A stretch of 64,000 nucleotides of DNA, taken from the NCBI RefSeq assembly GCF_029945925.1, contig NZ_JAQSDN010000039.1, forward strand, positions 62,001 to 126,000, read 5' to 3'. Both the position numbers and the translations under genes were made by a program. The DNA is from Polaromonas sp. (lineage in GTDB: Bacteria; Pseudomonadota; Gammaproteobacteria; Burkholderiales; Burkholderiaceae_C). Below the pieces are notes generated by a model. The model searched no databases, was not told where the DNA came from, and worked only from the letters and a program-made list of their open reading frames with translations. Positions 8,195 to 17,307 of this stretch are shown here, one piece after another; within the stretch, counting starts at the first letter, position 1; each line of letters opens with the position of its first letter.

Positions 8195-9139
8195 ATGCAA
8201 CATTCCCATTCCCCCAGCGCCGACAAGCCCGTCCGCCACGCGCCGCCGGCCAAAGCCGTCCAGGTCATTGAAGAGCTCCGGCCCGGCCAGTCCATCGAGC
8301 TGCTCAAGGAGTTGCACATCCTCACGCGCGAAGGCAAGCTCAACCAGGACACGCGGCGCAAACTCAAGCAGGTTTACCACCTGTACCAGTTCATCGCCCC
8401 GCTGCTGGAGGAGGTCTCGGCCAAGGGCCGGAATTTCACCCTGGCCGACCACGGCGCCGGCAAGTCCTACCTCGGCTTCATTCTTTATGACCTGTTTTTC
8501 AATGTGGCCCACCCTGGCGAGAAGACCGGTGGCCACATCTACGGCATTGAAACGCGTGCCGAGCTGGTGGACAAATCGCGCACCCTGGCGCAGAAGCTGG
8601 GCTTTACGCGCATGACGTTCCTCAATCTCCTGGTTGCGCAAGCCACAGTGTCGGACCAGTTGCCGGCGCAGGTGGACATCGTCACCGCCCTGCATGCCTG
8701 CGACACAGCCACTGACGATGCGATTGCCTTTGGCCTGCAAAAACAGGCCCGCCACATGGTGCTGGTGCCCTGCTGCCAGGCCGAGGTGGCCGGCGTGCTG
8801 CGCAAAAACAAGGCACTCAGTTTGTCGAAGACGCCACTCGCCGAACTCTGGCGGCACCCGCTGCACACGCGCGAATTCGGCAGCCAGATCACCAATGTGC
8901 TGCGCTGCCTGCAGCTCGAAGCCCATGGTTACGACGTCACAGTGACCGAATTGGTGGGCTGGGAGCATTCGATGAAAAACGAACTCATCATTGCGAGCCG
9001 GCCGTCCTCGCCAAACGCTGCCAAAACCCGTCAGGCGCAGGCGCGGCTGCAGGAAGTGTTGGCCGAGCTGAACCTCGGTGAACTCACGGCGCGTTTCGCG
9101 CTGCCGGCCGGCGGCAAGGCGTCAGCAAGTGCAAGCTGA
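8195..9139 (+). CDS. SAM-dependent methyltransferase (Methyltransf_32-like)
   Basis: The 314-residue protein has a SAM-binding start reading FTLADHGAGKSYLGFILYDL near residue 82 and a catalytic-region segment VTALHACDTATDDAIAFGL followed by MVLVPCCQAEVA. This HACDTATD plus PCCQ arrangement is the signature of the Methyltransf_32 family, related to eukaryotic TRM13/METTL25-type enzymes. The substrate is unknown. ATG 8195 is preferred to the in-frame 8147 start, because the earlier one lies upstream of the conserved part and adds a poorly conserved extension. It diverges from ohrR and is convergent with the ABC permease gene. Confidence 0.8.
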   Translation: MQHSHSPSADKPVRHAPPAKAVQVIEELRPGQSIELLKELHILTREGKLNQDTRRKLKQVYHLYQFIAPLLEEVSAKGRNFTLADHGAGKSYLGFILYDLFFNVAHPGEKTGGHIYGIETRAELVDKSRTLAQKLGFTRMTFLNLLVAQATVSDQLPAQVDIVTALHACDTATDDAIAFGLQKQARHMVLVPCCQAEVAGVLRKNKALSLSKTPLAELWRHPLHTREFGSQITNVLRCLQLEAHGYDVTVTELVGWEHSMKNELIIASRPSSPNAAKTRQAQARLQEVLAELNLGELTARFALPAGGKASASAS

Positions 9140-9153
9140 AAGACTGGCAGTGC

Positions 9154-9220
9154 AAGAATTGCTATCAATTAGATAGCTGCTTGCGCCCGTCTGATAAGGG
9201 ATGGAGGCCAAAAAGGCTCA
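9154..9220 (-). repeat. dispersed AGCTAT-hairpin repeat, copy 2
   Basis: Inverted copy of the same repeat: GCTATC-AATTA-GATAGC hairpin followed by TGCTTGCGCCCGTCTGATAA and GGATGGAGGCC. It fills the gap between the convergent methyltransferase and ABC permease genes, where a hairpin could end transcription from both sides. Confidence 0.75.
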
Positions 9221-9244
9221 CATTCTCTGGTGGAATGCGGTATC

Positions 9245-10072
9245 TCAGGCCCTGAACCGTTTGCGCGTCAGCGCCAGCGCCACCCAGAAACCCGCTACGG
9301 TGTAGCCCACCAGCACCAGTCCGTGCCGCCAGGGCGAAGCCGGCCACTGGTCCATGAACATGGGGCGGATGATCTCCACCGCGTTGGTCAGCGGCAGCCA
9401 GTCGGAGATGATGCGCACCAGCGGCGGCAACTGCTCGCGCGGAAAGAAAATGCCGCTCAGGAACATCATGGGCGTCAGCACCAGCGTGAAGTAGTAGGTG
9501 AAAAAATCGTAACCCTTGGCCAGCGCGTTGAAGATCAGCGCAATGCACGAAAACATCATGCCGACCAGCAGCAGGATTGGCCAGGCCAGCAGCAGCTTGG
9601 GGCTGTGGCTGATGCCGAGGGCCAGCATCACGCCGAGGATCGCGGTGACGGTGAACAGCGCCTTGAACGCCGCCCACAACATTTCGGCCAGCAGCACGCT
9701 GTCCAGGCTGATCGGGGCATTCATGATGCCGTCCCAGGTTTTCTGCACATGCATGCGCGAAAACGCGGAATACAGCGCCTCGAAGCTGGCGGCGTTCATG
9801 GCGCTCATGCAGATCGAGCCGCTGGCCAGGAACAGGATGTAGGGGACTTTGGCCGCGCCGTCGCCGCCCACGCTGATTTCGCCGACCAGCGCGCCCATGC
9901 CGTAACCAAAAGCCACCAGCCACATCAGCGGCTCGGCAATGTTGCCGACCAGGCTGGGAATGGCCAGCTTGCGCCAGACCAGCAAGTTGCGCATGAAGAC
10001 CGGCCACCAGCGCGCTGACAGGTCCGGCGCGCGCCATATGGAAGGAGGAGAGGAGGGAGAAGAGGTTTTCAT
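9245..10072 (-). CDS. ABC-2 type transporter permease (NodJ/DrrB-like)
   Basis: A 275-residue inner-membrane permease with about six hydrophobic segments, including AILGVMLALGISH, LLLVGMMFSCIALIFNALAKG and LVLTPMMFLSGIFFP; the last one with YFTLVLTP is typical of ABC-2/NodJ exporters. It probably pairs with the ATPase encoded immediately upstream (10170-11123) to export a drug, lipid or oligosaccharide. The start at 10072 (MKTSSPSSPP) avoids a leader that lies in the repeat between the two genes; a start at 10093 is possible. Substrate cannot be inferred; nod genes are absent. Confidence 0.88.
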   Translation of the reverse strand: MKTSSPSSPPSIWRAPDLSARWWPVFMRNLLVWRKLAIPSLVGNIAEPLMWLVAFGYGMGALVGEISVGGDGAAKVPYILFLASGSICMSAMNAASFEALYSAFSRMHVQKTWDGIMNAPISLDSVLLAEMLWAAFKALFTVTAILGVMLALGISHSPKLLLAWPILLLVGMMFSCIALIFNALAKGYDFFTYYFTLVLTPMMFLSGIFFPREQLPPLVRIISDWLPLTNAVEIIRPMFMDQWPASPWRHGLVLVGYTVAGFWVALALTRKRFRA

Positions 10073-10087
10073 GGGTGTCTGTTCCAG

Positions 10088-10167
10088 GGCCATCGCGGAA
10101 CCGGCTTTGCCGGGCCGCAGGTGGCGCTCCCTTGAGGGGGAAGCGGCCGCCGGCCGCTGCGGGGGTG
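10088..10167 (-). repeat. stop-adjacent GC-rich repeat, copy D (degenerate)
   Basis: Directly after the ATPase stop, the minus strand reads ACCACCCCCGCAGCGGCC, then CTTCCCCCTCAAGGGAGCGC and GCGGCCCGGCAAAGCCGG. The last segment is identical to the same part of the copies at 46641 and 53786. It separates the two subunit genes of one ABC exporter. Confidence 0.65.
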
Positions 10168-10169
10168 GT

Positions 10170-11123
10170 TCATCCGTCCTCCCTGATCTGGCGGCCGGTC
10201 AGTTTGAGAAACAGGTCTTCCAGGTTGGCGGGCCGGTGCAGGGTGCGCAAACTGCCGTGGGCCGCCAGGCGGTCCAGCAAGGGGCGGGCGTCCTGGGTGT
10301 AGAAAAACACCGTCTCGCCGCTGACCTCCACCCGCGCGGCCAGCGCCCGCAGCCCGGCGTGTTCGGGGGCGCGGGCCAGCTCCAGCGCGCCGACGCCATA
10401 CACCTCCACCACGTCGGGCTCCAGATGTTGCGCGATCAGCTCGCGTGGTTTGCCTTCGGCGATTTTTTTGCCGTGGTCCAGCACCAGCAGGCGCGAGCAC
10501 AGGCGCTCGGCTTCGTCCATGAAGTGGGTCGTCAGCAGAATCGACTTGCCCTGTTGCAGCAGCAGTTGCAGGCGTTCCCACATCAGATGCCGCGCCTGCG
10601 GGTCCAGCCCGGTCGTGGGTTCGTCGAGCAGCAGCAGGCGCGGGTCGTTGACGAGTGCGCGCGCCAGGCTCAGGCGCCGCTTCATGCCGCCCGACAGCTC
10701 GCCGGGTTTGCTGCCGGCCTTGTGCGACAGCGAGGCAAATTCCAGCAGCGCCGGCACGCGGGCACGCACCTGCGCCGCCTTCATGCCGAAATAGCGGCCA
10801 TACACCTGCAGGTTTTCGGCGCAGCTGAAGTCCGGGTCCAAGGTGTCGAACTGGCTGACCACGCCCAGCCTGGCCTTGATGGCCAGCGCGTCGTCGGGCA
10901 TGCGCAGACCGCGGTCTTCGCCGCCCGCAAAATAGGTGATGTCGCCGGTGTCGGGCGCCGTCAGGCCCAGGCACATGCGGATGGTGGTGGTTTTACCGGC
11001 GCCGTTGGGGCCGATCACGCCCAGGCATTCGCCAGGCGCAATCTCGAAGGACAGGTCGTCCACAACCACAGCGCTGCCGTAGTGTTTGGTCAGGCCCCGG
11101 ATCTGGAGAAGGGGAGGGTTCAT
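10170..11123 (-). CDS. ABC exporter ATP-binding protein (NodI/DrrA-like)
   Basis: The 317-residue ATPase carries Walker A GPNGAGKTTT near residue 38, signature ELSGGMKRRLSLARALVNDP, Walker B LLLLDEPTTGLDP and the H-loop LLTTHFMDEAERL. A long C-terminal extension after the nucleotide-binding domain, and the order ATPase then permease, match NodI/DrrA exporters. ATG 11123 is chosen because domain homology starts at once (MNPPLLQIRGLTKHYG); the longer frame from 11165 adds a doubtful leader. It is the first gene of a two-gene operon with the permease at 9245-10072. Confidence 0.9.
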   Translation of the reverse strand: MNPPLLQIRGLTKHYGSAVVVDDLSFEIAPGECLGVIGPNGAGKTTTIRMCLGLTAPDTGDITYFAGGEDRGLRMPDDALAIKARLGVVSQFDTLDPDFSCAENLQVYGRYFGMKAAQVRARVPALLEFASLSHKAGSKPGELSGGMKRRLSLARALVNDPRLLLLDEPTTGLDPQARHLMWERLQLLLQQGKSILLTTHFMDEAERLCSRLLVLDHGKKIAEGKPRELIAQHLEPDVVEVYGVGALELARAPEHAGLRALAARVEVSGETVFFYTQDARPLLDRLAAHGSLRTLHRPANLEDLFLKLTGRQIREDG

Positions 11124-11194
11124 GCGGCTATTGTTGCCCAGCTGCGAGGGGTTGTTGCCGCGCAACGCGACAGCGGCTGACCAGACACCGGGTT

Positions 11195-12052
11195 TCAGGC
11201 CTCGTCGCCGTAGTCGTGGTCGGGGTGGTTGACCACGTCCAGTTTCCAGTAACCCCGGCCCACGATCTGGCTGCGGCTCACGCCCAGCCCGGTGATCAGC
11301 CAGTGACGGATGCGCCGCATCGCCGCTGCTTCGCAGGCCAGGTAAACACGGGTTTCGGGGCCAATCGGCGCAACAGCATGCAGCGCTTTTTCCAGGGCTT
11401 GTCCGGCCGCCCGGTGGTCGGTGCCGCGCGCCAGCCAGGCCACGTCAAGCTGCGCTGCGCTGTGCAGCGGCCGCTGCTCGGCATCGCTGATGACTTCCAG
11501 CAGCACCTGCGCGCGGGCGCCGGCGGGCAGGGCGGTCAGGATGGTTTCCACTGCCGGCAGCGCGCTGTCATCCGCGATCAGCAGGTGCTGCGTAGTGGCG
11601 GTGTCCAGGGCATACCCGGGGCCGGGCCCCATCAGGAACAGCACCTGGCCGATGGTGGCCTGCGCCGCCCAGGTCGAGGCCGGGCCTTCGCCATGCAGCA
11701 CAAAATCGACATCCACTTCCAGCGCCTCGGGCCGCACCGCCAGCGGGGTGTAGGTGCGCATGGACACCGCGCGCGGGCCGTCCGGCAAAGGGCGGGTCGG
11801 CTCGGTTTGGCCAGGCTCCGGGAAGATCAGCTTGATATAGCTGGCCGGCCCGGCCGGGGCGAAGCCCTCAAGTTCGGCACCCTTGAGCGTGATGCGGCGC
11901 ATGGCCGGGCTCAGGACGTCGATGCGGCTGACTTCCACGCGGCGCGGCGGACGGCGTTTGCGTGCGGGCGCCGGGCTGGACCCTTCCTGCGGGCGTGCGA
12001 GAGGCGCAATGGAGTTTGTCAAGAAAGGCTTTCTGAAGAAGGGGGACGTCAA
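11195..12052 (-). CDS. siderophore-interacting protein (ferric-siderophore reductase, SIP/ViuB type)
   Basis: A 285-residue FAD-binding protein of the SIP family, which reduces ferric siderophores in the cytoplasm to free iron. The FAD-binding segment is SMRTYTPLAVRPE near residue 96, followed by VDFVLHGEGPASTWAA, and the C-terminal NAD(P)H part ends with the family motif VGRGYWKLDVVNHP. An N-terminal proline/arginine-rich stretch of about 35 residues precedes the domain and may not all be translated. No siderophore receptor or synthesis gene is nearby. It diverges from purT across about 180 bases. Confidence 0.88.
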   Translation of the reverse strand: MTSPFFRKPFLTNSIAPLARPQEGSSPAPARKRRPPRRVEVSRIDVLSPAMRRITLKGAELEGFAPAGPASYIKLIFPEPGQTEPTRPLPDGPRAVSMRTYTPLAVRPEALEVDVDFVLHGEGPASTWAAQATIGQVLFLMGPGPGYALDTATTQHLLIADDSALPAVETILTALPAGARAQVLLEVISDAEQRPLHSAAQLDVAWLARGTDHRAAGQALEKALHAVAPIGPETRVYLACEAAAMRRIRHWLITGLGVSRSQIVGRGYWKLDVVNHPDHDYGDEA

Positions 12053-12232
12053 TAAGAACCATTTTCATCCAGAACCTGCGCGTCCGTGATTCGTAGGGCC
12101 ATCTGCCGAAGGGGTCGTACCACGGGGACGGGCATTTTCCCGGGTGAAGTAAAGTGTTGGTCACGGCGCTTCGCTCCCCGGCTGGTTTGCATCGCGACCT
12201 GTCCTCCGACCCATCCACCTCCTGCACATCCC

Positions 12233-13459
12233 ATGACCACCTTCGGCACTCCCCTGTCTCCTCACGCAACCAAAGTCATGCTGCTCGGCTCCGGCGAACT
12301 TGGCAAGGAGGTGCTGATCGCGCTGCAGCGCCTGGGCGTGGAAACCATCGCCACCGATCGCTACGACAACGCACCCGGCCAGCAGGTCGCCCACCATGCA
12401 CGCACCATCATCATGAGCGACCCGGCCCAGCTCAAGGCGTTGATTGAAAAGGAAAGGCCGCACCTGGTAGTTCCCGAGATCGAGGCAATAGCCACTCCGA
12501 TGCTGGAAGAACTCGAAGCCGCGGGCGTGGTGCGTGTGGTGCCGACGGCGCGCGCCGCCCGGTTGACCATGGACCGCGAAGGCATTCGCCGCCTGGCCGC
12601 CGAAACCCTGGGCCTGCCGACCAGCCCTTATGTATTTTGCGATTCGCTGGCAGAACTTCAGGCGGCGATCGACGCCAACATCGGCTACCCCTGCGTCGTG
12701 AAACCGGTGATGAGCTCTTCCGGCAAGGGCCAGAGCAAAATTTCCGGTCCCGCTGACGTCAAGACCGCCTGGGACCACGCCATGGCCGGCGGCCGTGTCA
12801 GCCACGGCCGCATCATCGTCGAAGGCTTCATCGACTTTGACTACGAGATCACCCAGCTCACGGTGCGCGCCATGGGCGCGAATGGGCAGATTGAAACCCA
12901 TTTCTGCGAGCCCATCGGCCATGTGCAGGTCAGCGGGGACTATGTCGAGAGCTGGCAGCCGCAGCCCATGGCATCCAGAGCGCTGCAGAAAAGCCGCGAC
13001 ATCTGCAAGGCCGTGACCGACAACCTCGGTATCGGCCATGACGGCAAGCCGGGCGGCCTGGGCCTGTTTGGCGTGGAGCTGTTCGTCAAGGGCGACGAGG
13101 TCTGGTTCAGCGAGGTCAGCCCGCGGCCCCATGACACCGGCATGGTGACGATGTGTACGCAGTGGCAAAACGAGTTCGAGCTGCATGCGCGCGCCATTCT
13201 TGGCCTGCCGGTCAACACGGCGCTCAAAACCCCGGGTGCCAGCGCCGTGATCTACGGCGGCGTGGATGCGCAGGGCATTGTGTTTGACGGTGTGGCCGAC
13301 GCACTGGGCGTACCCAACACCGACATCCGGCTGTTCGGCAAGCCGGAGAGTTTTGTCAAGCGCCGCATGGGCGTTGCGCTGGCCTTCGATGACGATGTGG
13401 AGACTGCGCGGGTTCATGCCAAGTTGGCAGCCTCGCGGGTCAAGCCCCAGGTGGCTTGA
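12233..13459 (+). CDS. purT: formate-dependent phosphoribosylglycinamide formyltransferase (PurT)
   Basis: The 408-residue enzyme converts glycinamide ribonucleotide to its formyl derivative using formate and ATP, step three of purine synthesis without folate. It has the PurK/PurT-type N-terminal segment [21 protein letters not shown], the ATP-grasp loop [16 protein letters not shown] near residue 156, and the metal-binding end [28 protein letters not shown] 12233 begins at the conserved MTTFGTPLS; longer frames run into the divergent promoter. No purine operator could be identified with confidence upstream. It is followed 11 bases later by an MscS gene. Confidence 0.95.
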   Translation: MTTFGTPLSPHATKVMLLGSGELGKEVLIALQRLGVETIATDRYDNAPGQQVAHHARTIIMSDPAQLKALIEKERPHLVVPEIEAIATPMLEELEAAGVVRVVPTARAARLTMDREGIRRLAAETLGLPTSPYVFCDSLAELQAAIDANIGYPCVVKPVMSSSGKGQSKISGPADVKTAWDHAMAGGRVSHGRIIVEGFIDFDYEITQLTVRAMGANGQIETHFCEPIGHVQVSGDYVESWQPQPMASRALQKSRDICKAVTDNLGIGHDGKPGGLGLFGVELFVKGDEVWFSEVSPRPHDTGMVTMCTQWQNEFELHARAILGLPVNTALKTPGASAVIYGGVDAQGIVFDGVADALGVPNTDIRLFGKPESFVKRRMGVALAFDDDVETARVHAKLAASRVKPQVA

Positions 13460-13470
13460 CGGGACCGTCC

Positions 13471-14580
13471 ATGAAATACCCGGAACTGATGGAAATGCTG
13501 GCATGGGCGGAAGATTCGTCCCTGCGGCTTCTGTTGGTTGCGGGTATTGCTGTGGTGTTGGCCCTGCTGGTGCATCGTGTGGGCTTGGCCCTGGCACTGC
13601 GGCTGACACGTTCCATGCCGGTCGCCGCGACGGTGGTCCGGCACTGCAGGGCGCCGGCCCAGCTGCTGCTGCCGCTGATTGCCCTGCAGGCCGTCTGGCA
13701 GGGCGCACCCAATGACCTTGCGCTGATAGGTGGCGTGCGCCACGCCAATGCCCTGCTGCTGTTCACGGCATTGACCTGGCTGGGGCTGCGCGCCGTTCGC
13801 GGTGTGGCGCACGGTGTCACCGACCTGCACCCGGTTGATGTCGAAGACAACCTGCACGCGCGCCGCATTCACACCCAGACCCGCCTGCTGGCCCGAACCG
13901 CGATGTTCACCATCGTGCTGACCGGGCTGGCCCTGATGCTGATGACCTTCCCGGGGGCGCGGCAGTTCGGTACCAGCCTGCTGGCGTCGGCCGGCGTGGT
14001 GGGCCTGGTGGTGGGGATTGCCGCACGGCCGATTTTCAGCAACCTGATCGCCGGGCTGCAGATTGCGCTGGCGCAACCCATCCGGCTTGACGACGTCCTG
14101 ATCGTGGAGGGCGAGTGGGGCCGGGTGGAGGAAATCACCGGGACCTATGTGGTGCTCAAGATCTGGGACGAGCGCCGGCTCATCATTCCCCTGCAGTGGT
14201 TTATTGAGCACCCTTTCCAGAACTGGACCCGCAAAAGCGCCGGCATCATCGGCACGGTTTTCCTGTGGGTGGACTACCGCATGCCGATGGCGCCCCTGCG
14301 CGCCGAGGCGCAGCGTCTGTGCGAAGCGTCACCCGACTGGGACCGGCGCCTGTGCAAGCTGCAGGTCACGGAAGCGGGCGAAGGCGCCATGCAGCTGCGC
14401 CTGCTCGTGACCTCGGCCAGCTCCGGCCACAACTGGGACCTGCGCTGCCATGTTCGCGAGGGGCTGGTCGATTTCATGCAGCGCGAATATCCGCAGCACC
14501 TGCCGTTGATGCGCGCCGAATTGGCGGATACCCGGCAGGGGAACACGGCGGCCAGCGCCAAAGGCCTGCAACCGGGTTGA
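13471..14580 (+). CDS. mechanosensitive ion channel of the MscS family
   Basis: The 369-residue protein has about four hydrophobic helices in its first 190 residues, then the pore-lining and beta-domain region ASAGVVGLVVGIAARPIFSN and IRLDDVLIVEGEWGRVEEIT, diagnostic of MscS channels that open on hypo-osmotic shock. The following ILRK/IPLQ-like segment here reads RRLIIPLQWFIEHPFQNWTR. An in-frame TTG at 13456 could add five residues; ATG 13471 is preferred. It follows purT closely and may share its transcript. Confidence 0.92.
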   Translation: MKYPELMEMLAWAEDSSLRLLLVAGIAVVLALLVHRVGLALALRLTRSMPVAATVVRHCRAPAQLLLPLIALQAVWQGAPNDLALIGGVRHANALLLFTALTWLGLRAVRGVAHGVTDLHPVDVEDNLHARRIHTQTRLLARTAMFTIVLTGLALMLMTFPGARQFGTSLLASAGVVGLVVGIAARPIFSNLIAGLQIALAQPIRLDDVLIVEGEWGRVEEITGTYVVLKIWDERRLIIPLQWFIEHPFQNWTRKSAGIIGTVFLWVDYRMPMAPLRAEAQRLCEASPDWDRRLCKLQVTEAGEGAMQLRLLVTSASSGHNWDLRCHVREGLVDFMQREYPQHLPLMRAELADTRQGNTAASAKGLQPG

Positions 14581-14649
14581 AGCATGCTCCGCCAGACCCG
14601 GCGGGTTCACGCCTGCCAGGTCGGCACTCTCCGCCAGCCTTCGGCAGGT

Positions 14650-14961
14650 TCACTTCAGGTAGCCACGCGCCTTCATGTTGTCGCAGCCGAACCCGCCCGC
14701 CCGCATGGCCGGGAGGGTTGTGCCTTTTTCCCTGGCGCGTGCTTCCATCTGCTTGTGGTTTTCTTCCTGGTAGGCCTTGCACTCTTCGTAGCTCTTGAAG
14801 CTGCGCATCCTGGCTTGGTGCTCGGTCCGCTCTTGCGGGGTCATGAGCTGGTAACCCCAGGTGTTCCCCGGGCTGGCGGCCCATGGACCTTTGGCCAGCA
14901 CGGTTCCTGCAAGCGAAGCGGTAAGCAGCAGTACCGCCATTGAGCATGAAAGTGGTTTCAT
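14650..14961 (-). CDS. small exported protein of unknown function
   Basis: A 103-residue protein with a clear Sec signal peptide (MKPLSCSMAVLLLTASLAG then TVLA, cut before KGPWA). The mature part has the segment MTPQERTEHQARMRSFKSYE and two cysteines (in YEECKAY and GFGCDNM), which could form a periplasmic disulfide. I have no function for it; similar small periplasmic proteins occur in other Burkholderiales. ATG 14961 has GGAG upstream, and the in-frame ATG at 14973 is less likely. A 370-base non-coding region lies upstream. Confidence 0.75.
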   Translation of the reverse strand: MKPLSCSMAVLLLTASLAGTVLAKGPWAASPGNTWGYQLMTPQERTEHQARMRSFKSYEECKAYQEENHKQMEARAREKGTTLPAMRAGGFGCDNMKARGYLK

Positions 14962-15331
14962 GGAGATCTCCATATGGTAAAAAAATGCCGCAACCCCTGC
15001 GGCAGGGATGCCGTGGATGCACTCGGCCGATAGCTTTTTTTCTTCCTTGCACCTGCGGCGCCGGGTTCTGCCAAGGCTGGTGGTGGAACCCAACAGACCG
15101 GCTGAAGCCTGGCTCTCATTCAGCACCTTTCCGGGCGAACTGCACTTGACCCTTGTCAAGACCAATACGTCATTGCCTGGGATTTCAGGCTTCCGGGTCC
15201 CCGCAGAAAGCTGTCCGGAAGGCAGGACGGTTCCTGTTACGGCAAGGAACAGGTCTGGCCGTTACACGTCCGTTTCAACTCAGGCTCCATGGTGTGATGC
15301 CACCATGGCCCGGCTGGGTTCTTTTGGGTTC
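14962..15331. other. 370-base intergenic region with two dyads
   Basis: No plausible gene is seen. It should hold the promoter of the small exported protein (read leftward). CTTGACCCTTGTCAAG at 15145-15160 is a perfect 6-base inverted repeat around CCTT and could be an operator. CCATGGTG-TGATGC-CACCATGG at 15287-15308 is an 8-base hairpin just downstream of the efflux permease gene; it lacks a T-run. Confidence 0.5.
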
Positions 15332-16540
15332 TTATTCGTGCCGCAACGCGTCGATCGGGTCCATGCGTGCCGCACGCCGGGCCGGAAAATAGCCGAACAG
15401 CACCCCGATGCCGGCCGAGAACAGGAAGGACAGAAGGTTCACGGCCGGGTTGAAGAGGTAGGGCACATCCATCACGGCCGCCAGCGCCACCGAGGCGCCG
15501 GTGGCCAGCACGATGCCGATCAGGCCGCCCAGCGCCGCCAGCACCACCGCCTCTATCAAAAACTGCAGCAACACTTCGCGCTCCAGCGCGCCTATCGCCA
15601 GCCTCAGGCCAATCTCGCGCGTCCGTTCGGTCACGCTCACCAGCATGATGTTCATGATGCCTATGCCGCCCACCAGCAGGCTCACTGCTGCCACCGCGCC
15701 CAGCAGCATGGTCATGACCTTGGTCGTGCCCGACAGTGTGTCGGCCAGCTGCTTGGTGTCGAGCACGTTGAAGTTGTCTTCATCGCTGCTGGCCAGCTTG
15801 CGGCGCTCGCGCAGCAACTGGGTCAGGCTGGCCTTGACACGGTCGGGATCGCTGCCCTCCAGCATGGACACCAGCAGGGTGTTGACGCGGGTATTGCCGG
15901 TGATGCGGCGCTGCAGCGTCTTGATCGGCACCAGCACCAGGTCGTCCTGGTCGTTGCCGAAAGCGCCCTGGCCCTTGGAGGCGAGCACGCCCACCACCTC
16001 GCACGAAATCTGCTTGACGCGCAGCTGCTCGCCGACGGCGCTGCGCGCGCCGTAGAGCTCGCGCCGCACGGTTTCGCCGATCAGGCAGACCGCCGCGCCG
16101 GCACGCAGCTCGTCGTCGGAAAACATGCGCCCGTCACCGAGCTTCCAGTTGCCGGTCTCCAGCCAGACATTGGTGCTGCCGATGATGCTACTGGTCCAGT
16201 TGCGGCCGCTCGCCACCACCGTGCTGCTGGTGCGTGCCTCGGGCGCCACGGCCACAATGCCGCCTATCTGCGACGCAATCGCCTCGGCATCGACCTCCTT
16301 GAAAGCGGGCGCGGTGGCGCCGCCGCTGCCCGGGCCCATGCGCTGGCCGGGGCGCACCTGCAGCAGGTTGGTGCCCAGGCTGGAGATCTGGTTCTGCACC
16401 GCCAGGGTGGCGCCGTTGCCCAGCGTCACCATGGTGATCACGGCGCTCACGCCGATCACGATGCCCAGGATGGTCAGAAAGGAGCGCAGCAGGTTGCGCC
16501 GTATCGAGCGCAGTGAAAGCAGCAGGGTGTTGAGCCACAT
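15332..16540 (-). CDS. MacB-like ABC transporter permease
   Basis: The 402-residue permease has the MacB/FtsX architecture. One N-terminal membrane helix (RSFLTILGIVIGVSAVITMV) is followed by a large periplasmic domain. Three C-terminal helices include AVSLLVGGIGIMNIMLVSVT, and the coupling segment TERTREIGLRLAIGA follows. The end YFPARRAARMDPIDALRHE is the classic MacB terminus. The nucleotide-binding domain is a separate protein here (16540-17307), unlike E. coli MacB. ATG 16540 overlaps the ATPase stop by one base, so the two are coupled. With the adaptor and outer-membrane genes it forms a tripartite exporter. Confidence 0.92.
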   Translation of the reverse strand: MWLNTLLLSLRSIRRNLLRSFLTILGIVIGVSAVITMVTLGNGATLAVQNQISSLGTNLLQVRPGQRMGPGSGGATAPAFKEVDAEAIASQIGGIVAVAPEARTSSTVVASGRNWTSSIIGSTNVWLETGNWKLGDGRMFSDDELRAGAAVCLIGETVRRELYGARSAVGEQLRVKQISCEVVGVLASKGQGAFGNDQDDLVLVPIKTLQRRITGNTRVNTLLVSMLEGSDPDRVKASLTQLLRERRKLASSDEDNFNVLDTKQLADTLSGTTKVMTMLLGAVAAVSLLVGGIGIMNIMLVSVTERTREIGLRLAIGALEREVLLQFLIEAVVLAALGGLIGIVLATGASVALAAVMDVPYLFNPAVNLLSFLFSAGIGVLFGYFPARRAARMDPIDALRHE

Positions 16541-17307
16541 CAGTGCGTCTCCGAGGCGACGGCCTGCGCGTGCAGTCCGGCCGGATGCGGGTTGAGCGTG
16601 TCGCTGGCCACCACGCCATCGACAAAACGCACGATGCGCCTGGCGTAGGCGGCCATGTCGGCTTCGTGCGTGACCATCAGCACCGTAATGCCCCGGTCCG
16701 CATTGAGATGCCACAGCAGCTCCATGATCTCGCGGCTTCGCTGGGTGTCCAGGTTGCCGGTGGGCTCGTCGGCCAGCAGCACGGCCGGCTCGGTCACGAT
16801 GGCGCGCGCAATCGCCACGCGCTGCTGCTGCCCGCCCGAGAGCTCGGCCGGCGTGTGGTGTTCCCAGCCCGCCAGCCCGACCGATGCCAGCGCTTTGGCC
16901 GCCGCGGCATGGCGCGCTGCCGCAGGCTCGCCGCGGTACAGCAGCGGCAGCTCCACGTTTTCCTGCGCCGAGGTGCGCGCCAGCAGGTTGAAGCCCTGGA
17001 ACACAAAGCCGAAATAGCGCCGGCGCAGGCGTGCGCGCTGATCACGCGTGAGCGACTCCACATGCACACCCTGGAACAGGTAGGCTCCGGCGGTCGGTGT
17101 GTCCAGGCAGCCCATGGTGTTCATGGCGGTGGACTTGCCCGAGCCGCTGGGGCCCATGATGGCGACGAAATCGCCGGCCGTTATGTCGAGGTTCACGCCC
17201 TTGAGCGCGGCCAGGGCCGTGGCGCCTTCGCCATAAACCTTGGTCACGCCGTGTAGGCGGATCAGCGGCGCGTCGCCGCCAGTGAGCGTCGCGCCTGGCT
17301 TGCTCAT
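16540..17307 (-). CDS. MacB-like ABC transporter ATP-binding protein
   Basis: A 255-residue ATPase of the LolD/MacB group. It shows Walker [13 protein letters not shown] near residue 53, the Q-loop in [26 protein letters not shown], signature [20 protein letters not shown], and Walker [13 protein letters not shown]. It overlaps the adaptor gene by four bases (ATGA) upstream and the permease by one base downstream. MacB-type machines do not transport through the membrane directly but drive substrates from the periplasm through a TolC-like channel. The substrate, such as a macrolide, peptide or siderophore, is unknown. Confidence 0.93.
   Translation of the reverse strand: MSKPGATLTGGDAPLIRLHGVTKVYGEGATALAALKGVNLDITAGDFVAIMGPSGSGKSTAMNTMGCLDTPTAGAYLFQGVHVESLTRDQRARLRRRYFGFVFQGFNLLARTSAQENVELPLLYRGEPAAARHAAAAKALASVGLAGWEHHTPAELSGGQQQRVAIARAIVTEPAVLLADEPTGNLDTQRSREIMELLWHLNADRGITVLMVTHEADMAAYARRIVRFVDGVVASDTLNPHPAGLHAQAVASETH

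Noticed and set aside
12161-13708. Minus-strand open frame of 515 codons opposite purT
   Set aside because: It fully covers purT and part of mscS; the composition is that of a shadow frame.
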